Notes: generated by a model not told the origin, from the sequence alone. Shown: positions 52,942-62,919, counted from the stretch's first letter. The stretch: DNA of 64,000 nt from Geodermatophilus sp. YIM 151500 (GCF_025716945.1 NZ_JAOVZT010000001.1:62001-126000), one strand, 5' to 3'. Numbers and translations are program-made.

Positions 52942-54177
52942 TCAGTTGAGCGCCAGCAGCCGGATGAACAGCCGGGCGGCGTCCCCGCCCTCCTCCTCGG
53001 CGACGGCCCGGGCCCGCGGCACGTCGAGGTCGTCGAGCAGCGCCTCGAGGACGCCGTCCCGGCCGGACGGCGACCGAGCGGGACGCGCGGCCGCGGCGTA
53101 GAGCCGGTCGAGCGCCGCTGCGGCCCCGTCGAGCAGGTCGGCGGTGAAGTCCCAGGAGCGCGCCCACGGCCGGTCGAGGGTCATCAGCCGGATCGCCGCG
53201 GGTGGACGGGTGGCGAGCAGGTCGGCGATGAGGACCAGGTTGCCCGTCGACTTGGCCATCTTGGCGCCGCCCAGGCCCACCGTGCCCACGTGCATGTCCC
53301 GCCGCGCGAACGGGACGACGCCGGTCGCCGCCTCCACCATCGCCGACTGGTAGGCGTGGTGCGGGAAGGTCAGGTCGAGCCCGCCGACGAGCACGTCGAC
53401 GCTCGCCCCGAGCGCGGCCACCGCCATCGCCGCGCACTCCGCGTGCCAGCCCGGCCGGCCCCAGCCCCACGGGCTGGGCCAGGCCGGGTCCAGCTCGCCC
53501 GACGGCAGCCAGACCGGCACGTCGAACGGGTCCTCGCGCCGCGGATCGCCGGGGTCGTCGCCGTACCGGTCGGACAGCTCCCGGGCCTCGGCGCGGGTCA
53601 GCCCGACCCGGCCCGGCACGTCCCCGCCCCGGAAGTAGACCGTGCCGTCGCGCTCGTAGGCCGCTCCGGCGCGCAGCAGGGCGGCCGCGAGCTGCCGGAC
53701 GTGCGGCACGTGGTGGCGCGCCCGCGGGGCGAGGGCGGGCCGGTGCACCCGCAGTGCCTGCATGTCCTGCTCGAACAGGTACTCCTGCGACAGCGCGAAC
53801 TCGTCGTAGTGCCGGCCGCGGGCGATCGCCGCGCGCGTCAGCACGTCGTCGACGTCGGTCACGTTCCGGCACGTCAGCACGTCGACGCCGACGGTGCCGA
53901 GCACCGTGGCGAGGACGTCGGCCCAGACGAAGGTGGCCGCGTGCCCGAGGTGGGTGACGTCGTAGGGCGTGATGCCGCAGATGTAGACCCGCGCGGTGCC
54001 CAGGACGGGCAGCGGCCGCCCGCCCAGGCGCAGCCCCGCCGCGGGGACGGCGCCGTCGCGGGGGTCGGCCACCCGCCCCGCGGTGCCCACGACGCCGGAG
54101 GAGGCCAGCGGGTGCACGACCATGCCGGCATCCTGCTCCGGGCGGAGCCGCTGCGGCACTCGCCGGGGCAGCGTCAT
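52942..54177 (-). CDS. MshC-like cysteine ligase (divergent paralogue)
   Basis: The 411-residue protein is a class I aminoacyl-synthetase-like ligase: YICGITPYDVTHLGHAATF (HIGH box HLGH, zinc Cys), NVTDVDDVLTRAA, RPGWHAECAAMA, FPHHAYQS and the KMSKS variant GGAKMAKSTGN. No anticodon-binding domain follows. Length and GITPYD motif match MshC, which joins cysteine to GlcN-inositol in mycothiol synthesis, rather than CysRS. However the HHE motif conserved in both families reads HHAYQ and KMSKS reads KMAKS, so it may be a specialised paralogue. ATG 54177 overlaps the gabD stop (ATGA); Met at 54123 is an alternative. Confidence 0.75.
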   Translation of the reverse strand: MTLPRRVPQRLRPEQDAGMVVHPLASSGVVGTAGRVADPRDGAVPAAGLRLGGRPLPVLGTARVYICGITPYDVTHLGHAATFVWADVLATVLGTVGVDVLTCRNVTDVDDVLTRAAIARGRHYDEFALSQEYLFEQDMQALRVHRPALAPRARHHVPHVRQLAAALLRAGAAYERDGTVYFRGGDVPGRVGLTRAEARELSDRYGDDPGDPRREDPFDVPVWLPSGELDPAWPSPWGWGRPGWHAECAAMAVAALGASVDVLVGGLDLTFPHHAYQSAMVEAATGVVPFARRDMHVGTVGLGGAKMAKSTGNLVLIADLLATRPPAAIRLMTLDRPWARSWDFTADLLDGAAAALDRLYAAAARPARSPSGRDGVLEALLDDLDVPRARAVAEEEGGDAARLFIRLLALN

Positions 54178-55595
54178 TCCGACGCCGTCGCCGGATCGCC
54201 TCCCCGCTGCCCCGAGCTCGACGGGCCGACCCAGACGGTCTTGGCGTTCATGAACTCGTGCATGCCCAGGTCGGTGAGCTCCCGGCCGTAGCCGCTCTGC
54301 TTGATCCCGCCGAAGGGCAGCTCCGGGTAGGAGGTGACCATGCCGTTGATGAACGCCATCCCGGCGTGCACGTCGCTGATGAACCGCCGGCGCTCGTCCT
54401 CGTCCTCGCTCCACAGGTTGGCGCCGAGCGCGTAGGGGTGGCTGTTGGCGATCTCGAGGGCCTCGTCGAGACCGCCGACGGTGAACAGCGCGGCGACCGG
54501 CCCGAAGACCTCCTCCGAGTACACGTCCATCTCCGGCGTGATGCCGGTGAGCAGGGTCGGCTCGTAGAACCAGCCGGGCCCGTCGACCCGCCGTCCGCCG
54601 GTGACCACGGTGGCGCCCTTCCGCACGGCGTCGTCGACGTAGCGCTCGACGTCCTCCCGCCCGGCCTCGGTGGCCAGCGGGCCGATCTTCGTGTCGTCGG
54701 CCATCGGGTCGCCGACCTTCTGCGCGGCCAGCTGGTCGGCGAACAGCCGGGTGAACTCCTCGGCCACGTCGGCGTGGACGAAGAACCGCTTGGCTGCGAT
54801 GCAGCTCTGCCCGTTGTTCTGGCAGCGTGCGGTCACGGCGACCTCCGCCGCCTTCTCCAGGTCGGCCGACGGCATGACGATGAACGGGTCGCTGCCACCG
54901 AGCTCGAGCACCGTCTTCTTCAGCGCGTCGCCGGCCACCGAGGCGACCGAGGCGCCCGCCGGCGCGCTCCCGGTCAGGGTCGCCGCGGCCACCCGGTCGT
55001 CGCGCAGCACCCGCTCGACCGTCGCGGAGCCGATGAGCAGGGTCTGGAAGACGTCGTCCGGGAAGCCGGCCTTGCGGACCAGTTCCTCGAGGTAGAGCGC
55101 GGTCTGCGGCACGTTGCTGGCGTGCTTGAGCAGCCCGACGTTGCCGGCCATGAGCGCCGGACCGGCGAAGCGCAGCGCCTGCCAGAGCGGGAAGTTCCAC
55201 GGCATGACCGCGAGGACCACCCCGATCGGCTGGTACTCGACGAAGGCCTGCGTGGCCCCGACCGCCTCGGCGTCGGCGGGCCGGCGCTCGAGGAACCGCG
55301 GCCCGTGCTCGGCGTAGTACCGCAGCGCCTTGGCGCACTTGCCGATCTCGGCCTTCGACGCGGCGAGCGTCTTGCCCATCTCGGTGGTCATCAGCTCGGC
55401 GACCGTGCCGACGTCGGCGTCGAGCACGTCGGCGGCCGCGCGCAGCCAGCCGGCGCGCTGCTCGACCGTCGTCCGCCGGTAGGCCTCGAAGGCCGTCGCG
55501 GCGCGGGCGATCTTTTCCTCGAGCGCCTCGTCCGACAGGGGCTCGTACGTCTTCAGCGTCTCCCCGGTGGCCGGGTTGATCGTCGCGATGGCCAT
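54174..55595 (-). CDS. gabD: NADP-dependent succinate-semialdehyde dehydrogenase
   Basis: The 473-residue aldehyde dehydrogenase has NPATGETLKTYEPLSDEALEEKI, VMPWNFPLWQALR, LTGSAPAGASVAS, catalytic Glu in LELGGSDPFIVM, nucleophile Cys in NNGQSCIAAKRF and a C-terminal FGGIKQSGYGRELTDLG. This pattern matches the actinobacterial GabD1-like group that oxidises succinate semialdehyde to succinate. ATG 55595 follows GGGAGG. Its stop overlaps the MshC-like gene start by ATGA, an unusual pairing that suggests joint function or a chance operon. Confidence 0.88.
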   Translation of the reverse strand: MAIATINPATGETLKTYEPLSDEALEEKIARAATAFEAYRRTTVEQRAGWLRAAADVLDADVGTVAELMTTEMGKTLAASKAEIGKCAKALRYYAEHGPRFLERRPADAEAVGATQAFVEYQPIGVVLAVMPWNFPLWQALRFAGPALMAGNVGLLKHASNVPQTALYLEELVRKAGFPDDVFQTLLIGSATVERVLRDDRVAAATLTGSAPAGASVASVAGDALKKTVLELGGSDPFIVMPSADLEKAAEVAVTARCQNNGQSCIAAKRFFVHADVAEEFTRLFADQLAAQKVGDPMADDTKIGPLATEAGREDVERYVDDAVRKGATVVTGGRRVDGPGWFYEPTLLTGITPEMDVYSEEVFGPVAALFTVGGLDEALEIANSHPYALGANLWSEDEDERRRFISDVHAGMAFINGMVTSYPELPFGGIKQSGYGRELTDLGMHEFMNAKTVWVGPSSSGQRGGDPATASE

Positions 55596-55710
55596 GGTCG
55601 TCCTCCCGACGGGCTCGGCGGTGTCGGAGGTGCCGTGCCCCTCGGGCGTCCGGTGAAACGAGCGGCCGGGAGGGAAGGGCGCCGGCCGCGCGAGCCCGAG
55701 GCCGCCGCGT

Positions 55711-56859
55711 CTACAGCAGCTCGAGGATCGTGGCGTTGGCCTGGCCGCCGCCCTCGCACATCGTCTGCAGGCCGTAGCGGACGCCGGCGTCGCGCATGTG
55801 GTGGACCAGCGTGGTCATGATGCGGGCGCCGGACCCGCCCAGCGGGTGGCCGAGGGCGATGGCCCCGCCGTTCGGGTTCAGCCGCGCGGGATCGGCGCCG
55901 AACTCGGCCAGCCAGGCCAGCGGTACCGGCGCGAAGGCCTCGTTCACCTCGACGACGCCGATGTCGTCGAGCGCGAGGCCGCTGCGCCGGAGCGCCTTGG
56001 CGGTGGCCGGGATCGGCGCGGTCAGCATGATCACCGGGTCGGCGCCGGCGAGGACGGCGGTGTGCACGCGGGCCAGCGGCGTGAGGCCGAGCTCGCGGGC
56101 CCGGTCGCTCGTCGTCATCAGCAGCGCGGCGGCGCCGTCGGAGATCTGCGAGGAGTTGCCCGCGGTGATCACCCCGCCCTCGGGCTTGAAGACCGTCTTG
56201 AGCCCGGCGAGCACCTCGGGCGTGGTGCCGGGCCGGATGCCCTCGTCGTGCGCGACCGCCGTGCCGTCGGTCAGCGGGACCGGCGCGACCTGGGCGTCGA
56301 AGCGCCCCTCCTTCTGCGCGGCGGCGGCCTTCTCGTGCGAACCGACGGAGAAGTCGTCGCAGGCCTCCCGGGAGAAGCCCCACCGCTCGGCGATCATCTC
56401 GGCGCCGACGCCCTGGTTCGGGAAGACCCCGCCGTAGCGGTCGGCGAAGGCCGGCGGGAAGGGGTTGGCCTCGCCGACCGAGGAGCCCAGCGGCACCCGG
56501 CTCATCGACTCCACGCCGCCGGCGACGACGACGTCGTACTGGCCGGCCACCAGCCCGGCCGCCGCGAAGTGCACCGACTGCTGCGAGGACCCGCACTGCC
56601 GGTCGACCGTCACGCCGGTCACCGTCTCCGGCCAGCCCGCGGCGAGCACGGCGGTGCGCCCGATGTCGAACGTCTGCTCCCCCACCTGGCCGACGCAGCC
56701 CCAGATGACGTCGTCGACCTGCGCCGGGTCCAGCCCGGCCCGCTCGACCAGCGACCCCAGCACGTGCGCCGACAGCTCGGCCGGGTGCACCCCGGACAGC
56801 CCGCCGCCGCGCTTGCCCACCGGCGTGCGCACCGCCTCGACGATCACCGCGTCCCGCAT
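55711..56859 (-). CDS. Acetyl-CoA acetyltransferase / 3-ketoacyl-CoA thiolase
   Basis: The 382-residue thiolase starts with RDAVIVEAVRTPVGKRGGGLSG, has the acyl-accepting Cys in VDRQCGSSQQSVHFAA, NEAFAPVPLAWLAEFG, GGAIALGHPLGGSGAR with the catalytic His and CEGGGQANATI with the second Cys. It cleaves 3-ketoacyl-CoA with CoA or runs in reverse. ATG 56859 follows GAGGGAG. It groups with the acyl-CoA dehydrogenase and CoA-transferase-type racemase on the same strand as a short beta-oxidation set. Confidence 0.92.
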   Translation of the reverse strand: MRDAVIVEAVRTPVGKRGGGLSGVHPAELSAHVLGSLVERAGLDPAQVDDVIWGCVGQVGEQTFDIGRTAVLAAGWPETVTGVTVDRQCGSSQQSVHFAAAGLVAGQYDVVVAGGVESMSRVPLGSSVGEANPFPPAFADRYGGVFPNQGVGAEMIAERWGFSREACDDFSVGSHEKAAAAQKEGRFDAQVAPVPLTDGTAVAHDEGIRPGTTPEVLAGLKTVFKPEGGVITAGNSSQISDGAAALLMTTSDRARELGLTPLARVHTAVLAGADPVIMLTAPIPATAKALRRSGLALDDIGVVEVNEAFAPVPLAWLAEFGADPARLNPNGGAIALGHPLGGSGARIMTTLVHHMRDAGVRYGLQTMCEGGGQANATILELL

Positions 56860-56926
56860 GACCGGCTCCCTCCGCTCGCGTGCCCCCACCCTACGGACCC
56901 GCGGCCGGCGATCCGCGGAGCGGCGC

Positions 56927-58075
56927 TCACAACCCGAGGTCGCGCCCGACGACCTCCTTCATGATCTCCGTGGTGCCGCCGTAGATGCGGGTGACCCGGG
57001 CATCCGCCCACGCCCGGGCGATCGGGTACTCCGTCATGTAGCCGTAGCCGCCGTGCAGCTGCAGGCAGGTGTCGACGACCCGGCCCTGCAACTCGCTGGA
57101 CCACCACTTGGCCTTCGCCGCGTCGACCGCGGTCAGCTCCCCGGCGGCCAGCGCGCGGACGCAGTCGTCGACGTAGTGCTGGGCGACGTCGACCTCGGTG
57201 GCGATCTCGGCCAGCCGGAAGCGGGTGTTCTGGAAGGAGCCGACCGGCCGGCCGAACGCGGTCCGGGTCCGCACGTGCTCGAGGGTGAGCGCCAGGGCCC
57301 GCCCCGCCCCGGCGACCGCCGCCACCGCGATGCCCAGCCGCTCCTGGGGCAGCCGGTCGACCAGGTGGGCGAAGCCGCGGCCCTCCTCGCCGAGCAGGTT
57401 GCCGACCGGCACCCGGACGTCGGCGAAGGACAGCTCGGCCGTGTCCTGGGCGTGCTGCCCGAGCTTGGCCAGGTTCCGACCCCGCGTGAACCCGGGCATG
57501 CCGCGCTCGAGGACCAGCAGGCTCATGCCCTCGTGCCGCCGCGCCGGGTCGGTCGTCACCGCCGTGATCACCAGGTCGGCGTTGATGCCGTTGGTGATGA
57601 AGGTCTTGGCGCCGTTCACCACGTAGCAGTCGCCGTCCCGGACGGCGGTCGTCGTGATCGCCGCGAGGTCGGACCCGGCACCCGGCTCGGTCATCGCGAT
57701 CGCCGGCACGAGCTCGCCGGACACGACGCCCGGAAGCCACCGGGCGCGCTGCTCGGCGGTGGCCAGGTCCAGGAGGTACGGCAGGCAGACGTCGTTGACC
57801 AGGCACAGCCCGTTGCCGGCGCCGACGACGCCGGCCCGCACCACCTCCTCGGTGAGGACGGCGTTGAAGCGGAAGTCGGGCGTCCCGCCGCCCCCGAACT
57901 CCTCGGGCGCCGCCATGCCGAGCAGCCCCTGCGCACCCGCGGCGGCGAACAGCCCGCGCGGCACGATGCCCGCGCGCTCCCACTCGGCGTCGTGCGGCAG
58001 CACCTCCTTGGCCACGAAGGTGCGCACCGTCTCGCGGAAGGCCTCGTGGTCGGCCCCGTACAGGGTTCTGCGCAT
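56927..58075 (-). CDS. Acyl-CoA dehydrogenase
   Basis: The 382-residue flavoenzyme has the ACAD signatures AMTEPGAGSDLAAI and QLHGGYGYMTEYPIARAWADARVTRIYGGTTEIMKEVVGRDLGL, which includes the FAD-binding loop and the late Glu position near residue 370. N-terminal helices GADHEAFRETVRTFVAKEVLPH are standard. It introduces the first double bond in fatty or branched acyl-CoA, transferring electrons to ETF. ATG 58075 follows GAGGAGG. The gene is 10 bases after the racemase stop and probably shares its transcript. Confidence 0.93.
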   Translation of the reverse strand: MRRTLYGADHEAFRETVRTFVAKEVLPHDAEWERAGIVPRGLFAAAGAQGLLGMAAPEEFGGGGTPDFRFNAVLTEEVVRAGVVGAGNGLCLVNDVCLPYLLDLATAEQRARWLPGVVSGELVPAIAMTEPGAGSDLAAITTTAVRDGDCYVVNGAKTFITNGINADLVITAVTTDPARRHEGMSLLVLERGMPGFTRGRNLAKLGQHAQDTAELSFADVRVPVGNLLGEEGRGFAHLVDRLPQERLGIAVAAVAGAGRALALTLEHVRTRTAFGRPVGSFQNTRFRLAEIATEVDVAQHYVDDCVRALAAGELTAVDAAKAKWWSSELQGRVVDTCLQLHGGYGYMTEYPIARAWADARVTRIYGGTTEIMKEVVGRDLGL

Positions 58076-58085
58076 GGTGTCCTCC

Positions 58086-59288
58086 TCAGCCCCGCTCGCG
58101 GTCCTCGCGCAGCCACTCCTCCAGCACCGCCCGGACCTCGCCGCCGCGCGGTCCCGGCGGTTCCGGCGGCCCGGCGGGCGTGCGGGAGAACCGGGGCGCG
58201 GGCGCGGCCTGCACGTCGCCGTCGACGGCCAGCAGCGTCCCCCGCGCCGCCAGGTGCGGGTGCCCGGCGACCTCGTCCGGTTCGAGCACCGGCGTCACGC
58301 ACGCGTCGACGCCGTCGAAGACCGCCGCCCACTCGTCACGCGGCCGGGCGGCGAACGTCGTCGTGAAGGCCTCCCGCAGCCGGGGCCAGCCGGCGCGGTC
58401 CTGCTGCTCGGGCAGCTCCGCGGAGGACAGCCCGAGCCCGTCGAGCAGCGCCGCGTAGAACTGCGGTTCCAGGGCGCCCACGGCCACGTACCGGCCGTCC
58501 GCGCAGGGGTAGACGTCGTAGAACGGCGCTCCGCCGTCGAGCAGGTTGGTGCCGCGCTCGGCCGACCACGCGCCCTGGGCGCGCAGCGACCACATCGGCT
58601 GCGACAGCAGGCTCACCCCGTCGACCATGGCCGCGTCGACGACCTGGCCGCGGCCGGAGCGCTCCCGCTCGACCAGGGCGGCGAGGATGCCGACCAGCAC
58701 CAGCATCGACCCGCCGCCGTAGTCGGCGACCAGGTTGGCCGGGAAGGTCGGCGGGCCGCCGGCGCGGCCGAGCGCGTGCAGGGTGCCGGTCAGCCCCAGG
58801 TAGTTGAGGTCGTGCCCTGCCCGCGTCGCCCAGGGCCCGGTCTGCCCCCAGCCGGTCATCCGCGCGTAGACCAGCCGCGGCTGCCGGGCCAGGCAGGCGT
58901 CCGGTCCCAGGCCGAGCCGCTCGGCCACCCCGGGGCGGAAGACCTCCAGCAGCACGTCGGCGCTCGCGACCAGGTCGAGCACCGAGGCGAGGCCGCCGGG
59001 CTCCTTGACGTCGGCGGCCACCGAGCGGCGCCCGCGCAGCACGAGGTCGCGGTCGGCCGCCCCGACCTGCAGCCCGCCGGCGGGGCGCTCCACGCGGACG
59101 ACGTCGGCGCCCAGGTCGGCCAGCACCATGGCGGCGTGCGGACCGGGGCCGATGCCGCCGAGCTCGACCACGCGCAGGCCGGCCAGCGGGCCGGCGGGGC
59201 GACGGGGGGCGGGCCGGACGTCCGGACGGCCGGGCACCGCCGGTGCCGTCGACGCCGGTGCCGCTTCGGGCTGACGAGCGTGTGACAT
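58086..59288 (-). CDS. CaiB/BaiF-family protein, alpha-methylacyl-CoA racemase-like
   Basis: The 400-residue family III CoA-transferase fold protein has [83 protein letters not shown] (with active-site His and Asp) and the substrate loop near [12 protein letters not shown]. The motif set matches alpha-methylacyl-CoA racemase rather than formyl- or succinyl-CoA transferases. It would convert 2R-methylacyl-CoA to the 2S form for the neighbouring acyl-CoA dehydrogenase. ATG 59288 opens an Ala/Pro-rich 30-residue leader. Confidence 0.9.
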   Translation of the reverse strand: MSHARQPEAAPASTAPAVPGRPDVRPAPRRPAGPLAGLRVVELGGIGPGPHAAMVLADLGADVVRVERPAGGLQVGAADRDLVLRGRRSVAADVKEPGGLASVLDLVASADVLLEVFRPGVAERLGLGPDACLARQPRLVYARMTGWGQTGPWATRAGHDLNYLGLTGTLHALGRAGGPPTFPANLVADYGGGSMLVLVGILAALVERERSGRGQVVDAAMVDGVSLLSQPMWSLRAQGAWSAERGTNLLDGGAPFYDVYPCADGRYVAVGALEPQFYAALLDGLGLSSAELPEQQDRAGWPRLREAFTTTFAARPRDEWAAVFDGVDACVTPVLEPDEVAGHPHLAARGTLLAVDGDVQAAPAPRFSRTPAGPPEPPGPRGGEVRAVLEEWLREDRERG

Positions 59289-59399
59289 GACCGTGACCTT
59301 TCCGCGTGGGGCCTCGGCGCCGCACACCGGCCCTGCCAGGGTGGAGACCCGCCGCCACCCGGCGGACACGGACGGGCGCGACGACGGGAGGCACCACCG

Positions 59400-59819
59400 A
59401 TGCGCAGGCCGACCCGGGACGCGCCCCCCGCCGTCGTCGTCCCGCTGACCGCCGCGCGGCGTCGCCCGGGCCCGGACCGGCGCCGCCGCCCCCCGGTCCC
59501 GCCGCCCGCCGCGGAGGAGGCGGCGGTGCCGAGAGCCGGCGACCGGCCGTTGCTCACCGCGGTGGTCGACACCCGCGGCGGCGGCGTCCGGGCCACGGGC
59601 CACCTCACGGTGCAGGGCGCCGACCTGCTGCGCGGCACCGTGGAGACGCTGCGCCGCCTCGGCCACCGGCGGATCGTCCTCGACCTCGCCGGAGTGGGCG
59701 GCACCGACCCCGACGGCGTGGCCGCGCTCGACGCGCTGCGTTCCGCACCCGCCGGCGCCGTCGGCGACCTGGTGGTGCGCTCCGCACCGGACCGCCCCGG
59801 GCATCCGTGCCCCCGGTGA
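59400..59819 (+). CDS. STAS-domain protein
   Basis: The 139-residue product has a 50-residue Arg/Pro-rich N-terminal tail and then a STAS-like domain: [69 protein letters not shown]. In anti-sigma-factor antagonists a Ser follows the DL loop (D-L-S-x-V/L-x-x-x-D-S); here it reads [12 protein letters not shown] with Thr in place of Ser, so phosphorylation would need that Thr. Function in partner switching is possible but unproven. ATG 59400 follows GGGAGG. Confidence 0.75.
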   Translation: MRRPTRDAPPAVVVPLTAARRRPGPDRRRRPPVPPPAAEEAAVPRAGDRPLLTAVVDTRGGGVRATGHLTVQGADLLRGTVETLRRLGHRRIVLDLAGVGGTDPDGVAALDALRSAPAGAVGDLVVRSAPDRPGHPCPR

Positions 59820-59913
59820 CCGGGGCCCACCGGCACGGGCTGCTGCGCAGCGGGGACGCCGCCACCCGATCGGTGCGGCACCGACGCCGCAGCAGTGGTA
59901 CGGGAGGTGAGGC

Positions 59914-60609
59914 ATGGGCACACTTCTCGACGTGCCCCAGTCGGTCCTGATCATCGAGGACGACGTCCGCATCCGGCGGATCGTCGCGATGGCGCTGCGC
60001 AGCGAGGGCCTCGACGTGCAGGAGGCCGGGTCCGGCGAGGAGGGGCTGGAGCGGCTGGGCGAGCGCCGGTTCGACGTCATCCTGCTCGACCTCATGCTGC
60101 CCGGCGTCGACGGCTTCGAGGTGTGCCGGCGGATCCGCCGCACGTCCGACACACCGGTGATCATGGTGACCGCCCGCGCCGACAGCCACGACGTCGTGGC
60201 CGGGCTGGAGGCGGGCGCCGACGACTACGTCACCAAGCCCTTCGTCGCCAAGGAGCTCTCGGCCCGGATCCGCGCGCTCGTGCGCCGGTCCCGGGGCACC
60301 GGCCTGCGGCAGCGGATCACCGTCGGCGACATCGAGATCGCACCCGAGGAGGGCACCGTGACCCGCGGCGGCGAAGCCGTGGAGCTCACCCGCACGGAGT
60401 TCAAGCTGCTGACCGAGCTCGCCCTCGAGTCCGGCCGGGTGCTCAGCCGGGAGGAGCTGCTCGAGCGGGTGTGGGGTTACGACTACTTCGGCGACTCCCG
60501 GCTGGTCGACGTCCACGTGCGGCGGCTGCGGAAGAAGGTGGAGGCCGACCCCAGCAACCCCACCGTGGTGACCACCGTCCGGGGGATGGGGTACCGGATA
60601 CCGGCGTGA
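59914..60609 (+). CDS. OmpR/PhoB-family response regulator
   Basis: The 231-residue protein has a receiver domain with acidic pair IIEDD, acceptor Asp in [23 protein letters not shown] and Lys in DYVTKPF, then a winged-helix DNA-binding domain [52 protein letters not shown]. It is closest in style to the CseB/MprA/MtrA group. ATG 59914 follows GGGAGGTGAGG. It is the first gene of a three-gene unit with a sensor kinase and a GerMN lipoprotein. Confidence 0.92.
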   Translation: MGTLLDVPQSVLIIEDDVRIRRIVAMALRSEGLDVQEAGSGEEGLERLGERRFDVILLDLMLPGVDGFEVCRRIRRTSDTPVIMVTARADSHDVVAGLEAGADDYVTKPFVAKELSARIRALVRRSRGTGLRQRITVGDIEIAPEEGTVTRGGEAVELTRTEFKLLTELALESGRVLSREELLERVWGYDYFGDSRLVDVHVRRLRKKVEADPSNPTVVTTVRGMGYRIPA

Positions 60610-60694
60610 GCGGGATCGCGCAGGGGCACGGTGCCCCCGACGGGACCGACGGGCCGGGAGCGGGTCCCGCGCGCGGGGACCGCGAGGAGGCGCC

Positions 60695-62227
60695 GTGAGC
60701 AGCACCGTCCGGCCGCCGGGGGCGCCGCCGGCGGCGGTGTCCGCCCCGGTGGCCCCGCCGCCGGGCGGCGGCGCGCCCGTGCCGGCCCGGGCGGCCCGGG
60801 CGGCCGCCCGGCCCGCGCGGGGCGCCCACCGGGTCCGCCGGCGGTTGCGCGGTCTGCGGCCGCACACGCTCCGCGGACGGGCCACGTTCGCCTTCACGGC
60901 GGTCATGCTCGCGCTGACCACCGTGCTGGTCACCGGGGTCTGGGTGACGGTGTCCCAGTACCTGCTGGTGCAGCGGGAGCGCGCCACGCTCGTGCAGACC
61001 ACGGCCAACGCCGCCCAGGTCGAGCGCGGCCTGGCCGGCGGTGTCGCCCCGGCCCAGCTGCTCTCCCAGCTCGCCCGCGAGACGGGGTCGACGTCGCTGC
61101 TGCTGTACGGCGGTGAGTGGAGCACCACGTCGCTGCGCATCGGGCGCGACGACCTGCCCGCGGAGCTGCGCGAGCGGGTCGTCGACGGCGGACCGGCCCG
61201 CCAGCGCATCACCGCCGACGGCAGCACGATGCTCGCCGTGGGCGTCCCGCTGCCGCAGCCGGGCACCGCGTACTTCGAGATCTACTCGCTGGAGGAGCTC
61301 GACAGCACCTACCGGGTGCTGGGCATCGTGCTCACCGCCGCGGCGCTGACGGTGGTCCCGGTCTCGGTGCTGGCCGGCTGGTGGGTGACCCGGCCGGCGC
61401 TGCGTCCCCTCGACCGGCTGGCGGGAGCGGCGGCCGCGATCGCCGACGGGGCGCTGGCGACCCGCATCGACCCGCGGGGGGACCCGTCGCTGGAGCCGCT
61501 GGCCACCTCGTTCAACCGCACCGCCGACACCCTGGAGGAGCGGCTGCGCAGCGATGCGCGCTTCGCCGCCGACGTCAGCCACGAGCTGCGCACCCCGCTG
61601 ACCACCATGGTCAACGCGGCCGCCCTCGTCGACGGCTACCGGGACGCGCTGCCGCCCGACGGCCGGGAGAGCCTCGACCTGCTGCGGTCGGAGGTGGAGG
61701 CGTTCGAGCGGCTGGTCGCCGACCTGCTGGAGATCTCCCGGGCCGACGCCGGCAGCACCGACGTCGCCCTCGAGGAGGTGTGCCTGGCCGACCTCGTGCG
61801 CGCCAGCCTCGCCCGTCGCAACCTGGCGGCGACCAGCCCCGCCGACCTCGACGTCGCTCCGGCGGCCGAGGACCTGCGGGTGCGGATCGACAAGCGACGC
61901 CTGGAACGCGTCATCGCCAACCTGATGGACAACGCCGACAAGCACGGCGACGGGCTGGTCCGGGTGTCGGTCGACCGGCTCCGGGAGCACGCCCGCGTGG
62001 TGGTGGACGACGCCGGCCCGGGCATCCCCGTCCAGGAGCGGAGCCGGGTCTTCGAGCGGTTCGCCCGCGGCAGCGGCAGCATCCGGGTCAGCTCCGAGGG
62101 CAGCGGGCTGGGGCTGTCGCTGGTGCAGCGGCACCTGCAGCTGATGCACGGCGAGGTCGCCGTCGAGGACAGCCCGCAGGGCGGCGCGCGGTTCGTCGTC
62201 CGGCTGCTCGTCGTGGAGGCCGACTGA
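60695..62227 (+). CDS. Sensor histidine kinase with HAMP domain
   Basis: The 510-residue kinase has a 60-residue Ala/Pro/Arg-rich cytoplasmic leader, membrane helix 1 (FAFTAVMLALTTVLVTGVWV), an extracellular sensor of about 130 residues, helix 2 (VLGIVLTAAALTVVPVSVLA), a HAMP linker, HisKA with phospho-His in ADVSHELRTPLTTMVN and HATPase_c (NLMDNADKHGDG, VDDAGPGIP, RFARG, GSGLGLSLVQRH). It likely senses envelope state and phosphorylates the response regulator upstream. GTG 60695 follows GAGGAGG. Its stop overlaps the lipoprotein gene (TGATG). Confidence 0.92.
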   Translation: MSSTVRPPGAPPAAVSAPVAPPPGGGAPVPARAARAAARPARGAHRVRRRLRGLRPHTLRGRATFAFTAVMLALTTVLVTGVWVTVSQYLLVQRERATLVQTTANAAQVERGLAGGVAPAQLLSQLARETGSTSLLLYGGEWSTTSLRIGRDDLPAELRERVVDGGPARQRITADGSTMLAVGVPLPQPGTAYFEIYSLEELDSTYRVLGIVLTAAALTVVPVSVLAGWWVTRPALRPLDRLAGAAAAIADGALATRIDPRGDPSLEPLATSFNRTADTLEERLRSDARFAADVSHELRTPLTTMVNAAALVDGYRDALPPDGRESLDLLRSEVEAFERLVADLLEISRADAGSTDVALEEVCLADLVRASLARRNLAATSPADLDVAPAAEDLRVRIDKRRLERVIANLMDNADKHGDGLVRVSVDRLREHARVVVDDAGPGIPVQERSRVFERFARGSGSIRVSSEGSGLGLSLVQRHLQLMHGEVAVEDSPQGGARFVVRLLVVEAD

Positions 62228-62919
62228 TGCGCCGGGCCGGGGGCCGGCGGGTCCTGCTCGCGCTGCTGCTGGCGGCGGCCGGCTGCGGCGTGGACCCCGA
62301 GCAGGCCCCGGAGGAGATCCAGGTCAGCGCCGTGCCCGACGCCCGGCCGGCACCCGACGGCGCGGCCGGGGGTTCCGAGGTGACGCTGTTCTTCGTCCGC
62401 GGGTCGCGGCTGGAGCCGGTCCAGCGGCCGGCCGACCGGGTCGACCGCGAGACCGCGCTCGAGCTGCTGGCCGACGGCCCGACGCCCGCCGAGGTGGCCG
62501 CGGGGCTGCGCACGGCGCTGCTCCCCCAGCCCCTCGTGCCCCAGCCGCCCGCCACCGGCGCGGACGCGGTCACGGTGGTGGTCAGCCGGGAGTTCACCGG
62601 GGTCGCGGGCGGCGACCAGATGCGCGCGGTCGCCCAGGTCGTCTTCACGGTCACCGAGCTGTCCGGGCCGGAGCAGGTGCGCTTCGCCACCGCCGACGGG
62701 CCCGTGGAGGTGCCCACCGACCAGGGGCTCACCGTCGTCCCCGTCGACCGGGACGACTACGCGTCGGTCGCGCCCGTGCCCGCGGCGGCTGCCGCCCCGG
62801 TCCCGGGCGACGCCGCCGACGCCGGCCCCCCGCCGCCGGCCGCCCCGCCGGCTGCGCCGGGGTCGACCGGCGGACGCCGGCCCGCGCGGGTGCACAGCCG
62901 GCCCGGCAGCCCGGCGTGA
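62227..62919 (+). CDS. GerMN-domain lipoprotein, LpqB-like partner of the two-component system
   Basis: The 230-residue product starts with a lipoprotein signal (VLLALLLAAAGCG, lipid Cys 20), an acidic/Pro spacer, then a GerMN domain (VTLFFVRGSRLEPVQR, ALELLADGPTPAEVAAGLRTALL, VTVVVSREFTG, AVAQVVFTVTELSG). The last 60 residues are Ala/Pro rich. Order regulator-kinase-GerMN lipoprotein mirrors mtrA-mtrB-lpqB, but LpqB is about 580 residues with a beta-propeller and this is far shorter. It could modulate the kinase outside the membrane. ATG 62227 overlaps the kinase stop. Confidence 0.88.
   Translation: MRRAGGRRVLLALLLAAAGCGVDPEQAPEEIQVSAVPDARPAPDGAAGGSEVTLFFVRGSRLEPVQRPADRVDRETALELLADGPTPAEVAAGLRTALLPQPLVPQPPATGADAVTVVVSREFTGVAGGDQMRAVAQVVFTVTELSGPEQVRFATADGPVEVPTDQGLTVVPVDRDDYASVAPVPAAAAAPVPGDAADAGPPPPAAPPAAPGSTGGRRPARVHSRPGSPA

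Noticed and set aside
50068-54291. A plus-strand open frame of about 1400 codons
   Set aside because: It crosses several well-supported genes on both strands and has Arg/Gly/Pro-rich noise composition, with no ribosome site.
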